Part shown: positions 32,631 through 32,857 of the stretch, one piece after another
Numbering within the stretch: position 1 is the stretch's first letter
How the letters are laid out: every line of letters begins with the position of its first letter
Assembly (NCBI RefSeq): GCF_000968015.1
Contig: NZ_LACH01000030.1
Span: 1 to 32,857, forward strand
DNA from: Pseudomonas fluorescens
GTDB taxonomy: Bacteria; Pseudomonadota; Gammaproteobacteria; Pseudomonadales; Pseudomonadaceae
Reading direction: 5' to 3'
Length of the DNA stretch: 32,857 nucleotides
Translations under genes and position numbers: made by a program
The notes under the pieces: generated by a model
The model's input: the letters and a program-made list of their open reading frames with translations, nothing else
Databases searched by the model: none
What the model was told of the DNA's origin: nothing

Positions 32631-32659
32631 AAGCCACCTAAGCAGGTGGCTTTTTTTTT
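32631..32659 (+). terminator. Terminator after the membrane-anchored protein gene
   Basis: A 9-bp stem AAGCCACCT / AGGTGGCTT (32631-32639, 32644-32652) with loop AAGC is followed by a long T-run. Confidence 0.92.
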
Positions 32660-32714
32660 GTGTTGAGTTTGATGGGAGGGTACAGCCAGGACAGAAAGGT
32701 CGACTATCAGGCCG

Positions 32715-32747
32715 CCATCGCAGGCAAGCCAGCTCCCACAGGGGATC
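32715..32747. repeat. Single REP element
   Basis: CCATCGCAGGCAAGCCAGCT followed by CCCACAGGGGATC resembles one arm of the REPIN A/B group but has no inverted partner within the window. The rest of 32660-32857 shows no gene. Confidence 0.65.
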
Positions 32748-32857
32748 GGTGTTCGCCTTTCGCCTTTCGCTTCTCACCACTCAACAGGCCGAGCGTTAGC
32801 TCGCCTGCAGCTCTTGATCTTGATCCACCCGCCCCGTCGGGAGGCTGAGTGGAGGTG

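Overview
The window looks like chromosome from a Pseudomonas of the fluorescens group. The proteins are Pseudomonas-like throughout, codon use is GC-rich, short intergenic REP/REPIN palindromes of the 'GTGGGAGCGGGCTTGCTCGC' type recur, and gene order matches P. aeruginosa PAO1 blocks that I recall from memory (sppA-HAD-rluC-rne and murB-ptp-kdsB-ycaR-lpxK-exbD-exbB-comEC; then ABC pair-GST-FadE-PA2817-tRNA Gly/Glu). No phage, insertion sequence, CRISPR array or rRNA was seen.

Region by region. (1) 1-2725, minus strand: rluC, a HAD phosphatase and an SppA-type S49 peptidase form one operon ending at a hairpin terminator at 55-84. (2) 2726-6686, plus strand: a strong sigma70-like promoter, a ~635-nt leader with several hairpins, and rne (RNase E), closed by a strong terminator. 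(3) 6707-11179, minus strand: a molybdenum-hydroxylase operon, in transcription order 2Fe-2S subunit, Tat-exported Moco subunit, XdhC, MobA-like nucleotidyltransferase. It lies between rne and murB, which I recall as adjacent in PAO1, so it is probably an insertion. A perfect LacI/PurR-type palindrome lies ~140 bp upstream. (4) 11367-18270, minus strand: an eight-gene, mostly overlapping envelope operon comEC-exbB-exbD-lpxK-ycaR-kdsB-ptp-murB with a terminator after murB. A divergent DUF2062 membrane protein follows. (5) 18931-25488: a YadGH-type ABC exporter, a glutathione S-transferase and a transglutaminase-like protein (minus), then fadE and a small PA2817-like protein (plus). (6) 25505-30941: an accessory-looking stretch bounded on both sides by REPINs. 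It holds a LysR regulator divergent from an AlaX-type tRNA-editing protein, a 2-oxoglutarate/Fe(II) oxygenase and a LysE-type amino-acid exporter, followed by an exported M20 dipeptidase. (7) 31011-31554, minus strand: two tandem tRNA-Glu/tRNA-Gly pairs with a clear stringent-type promoter and a terminator. (8) 31845-32652: a membrane-anchored helical protein of unknown function.

How the genes fit together. The comEC-murB operon joins peptidoglycan precursor synthesis (MurB), Kdo activation (KdsB) and lipid A phosphorylation (LpxK) with a TonB-less ExbBD motor pair. The molybdenum operon carries its own maturation factors. The most promising candidate for an undescribed system is the AlaX - 2OG oxygenase - LysE set under a divergent LysR regulator: a plausible unit for making or detoxifying, exporting and proofreading against an unusual amino acid. 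That function is an inference from neighbourhood and motifs only.
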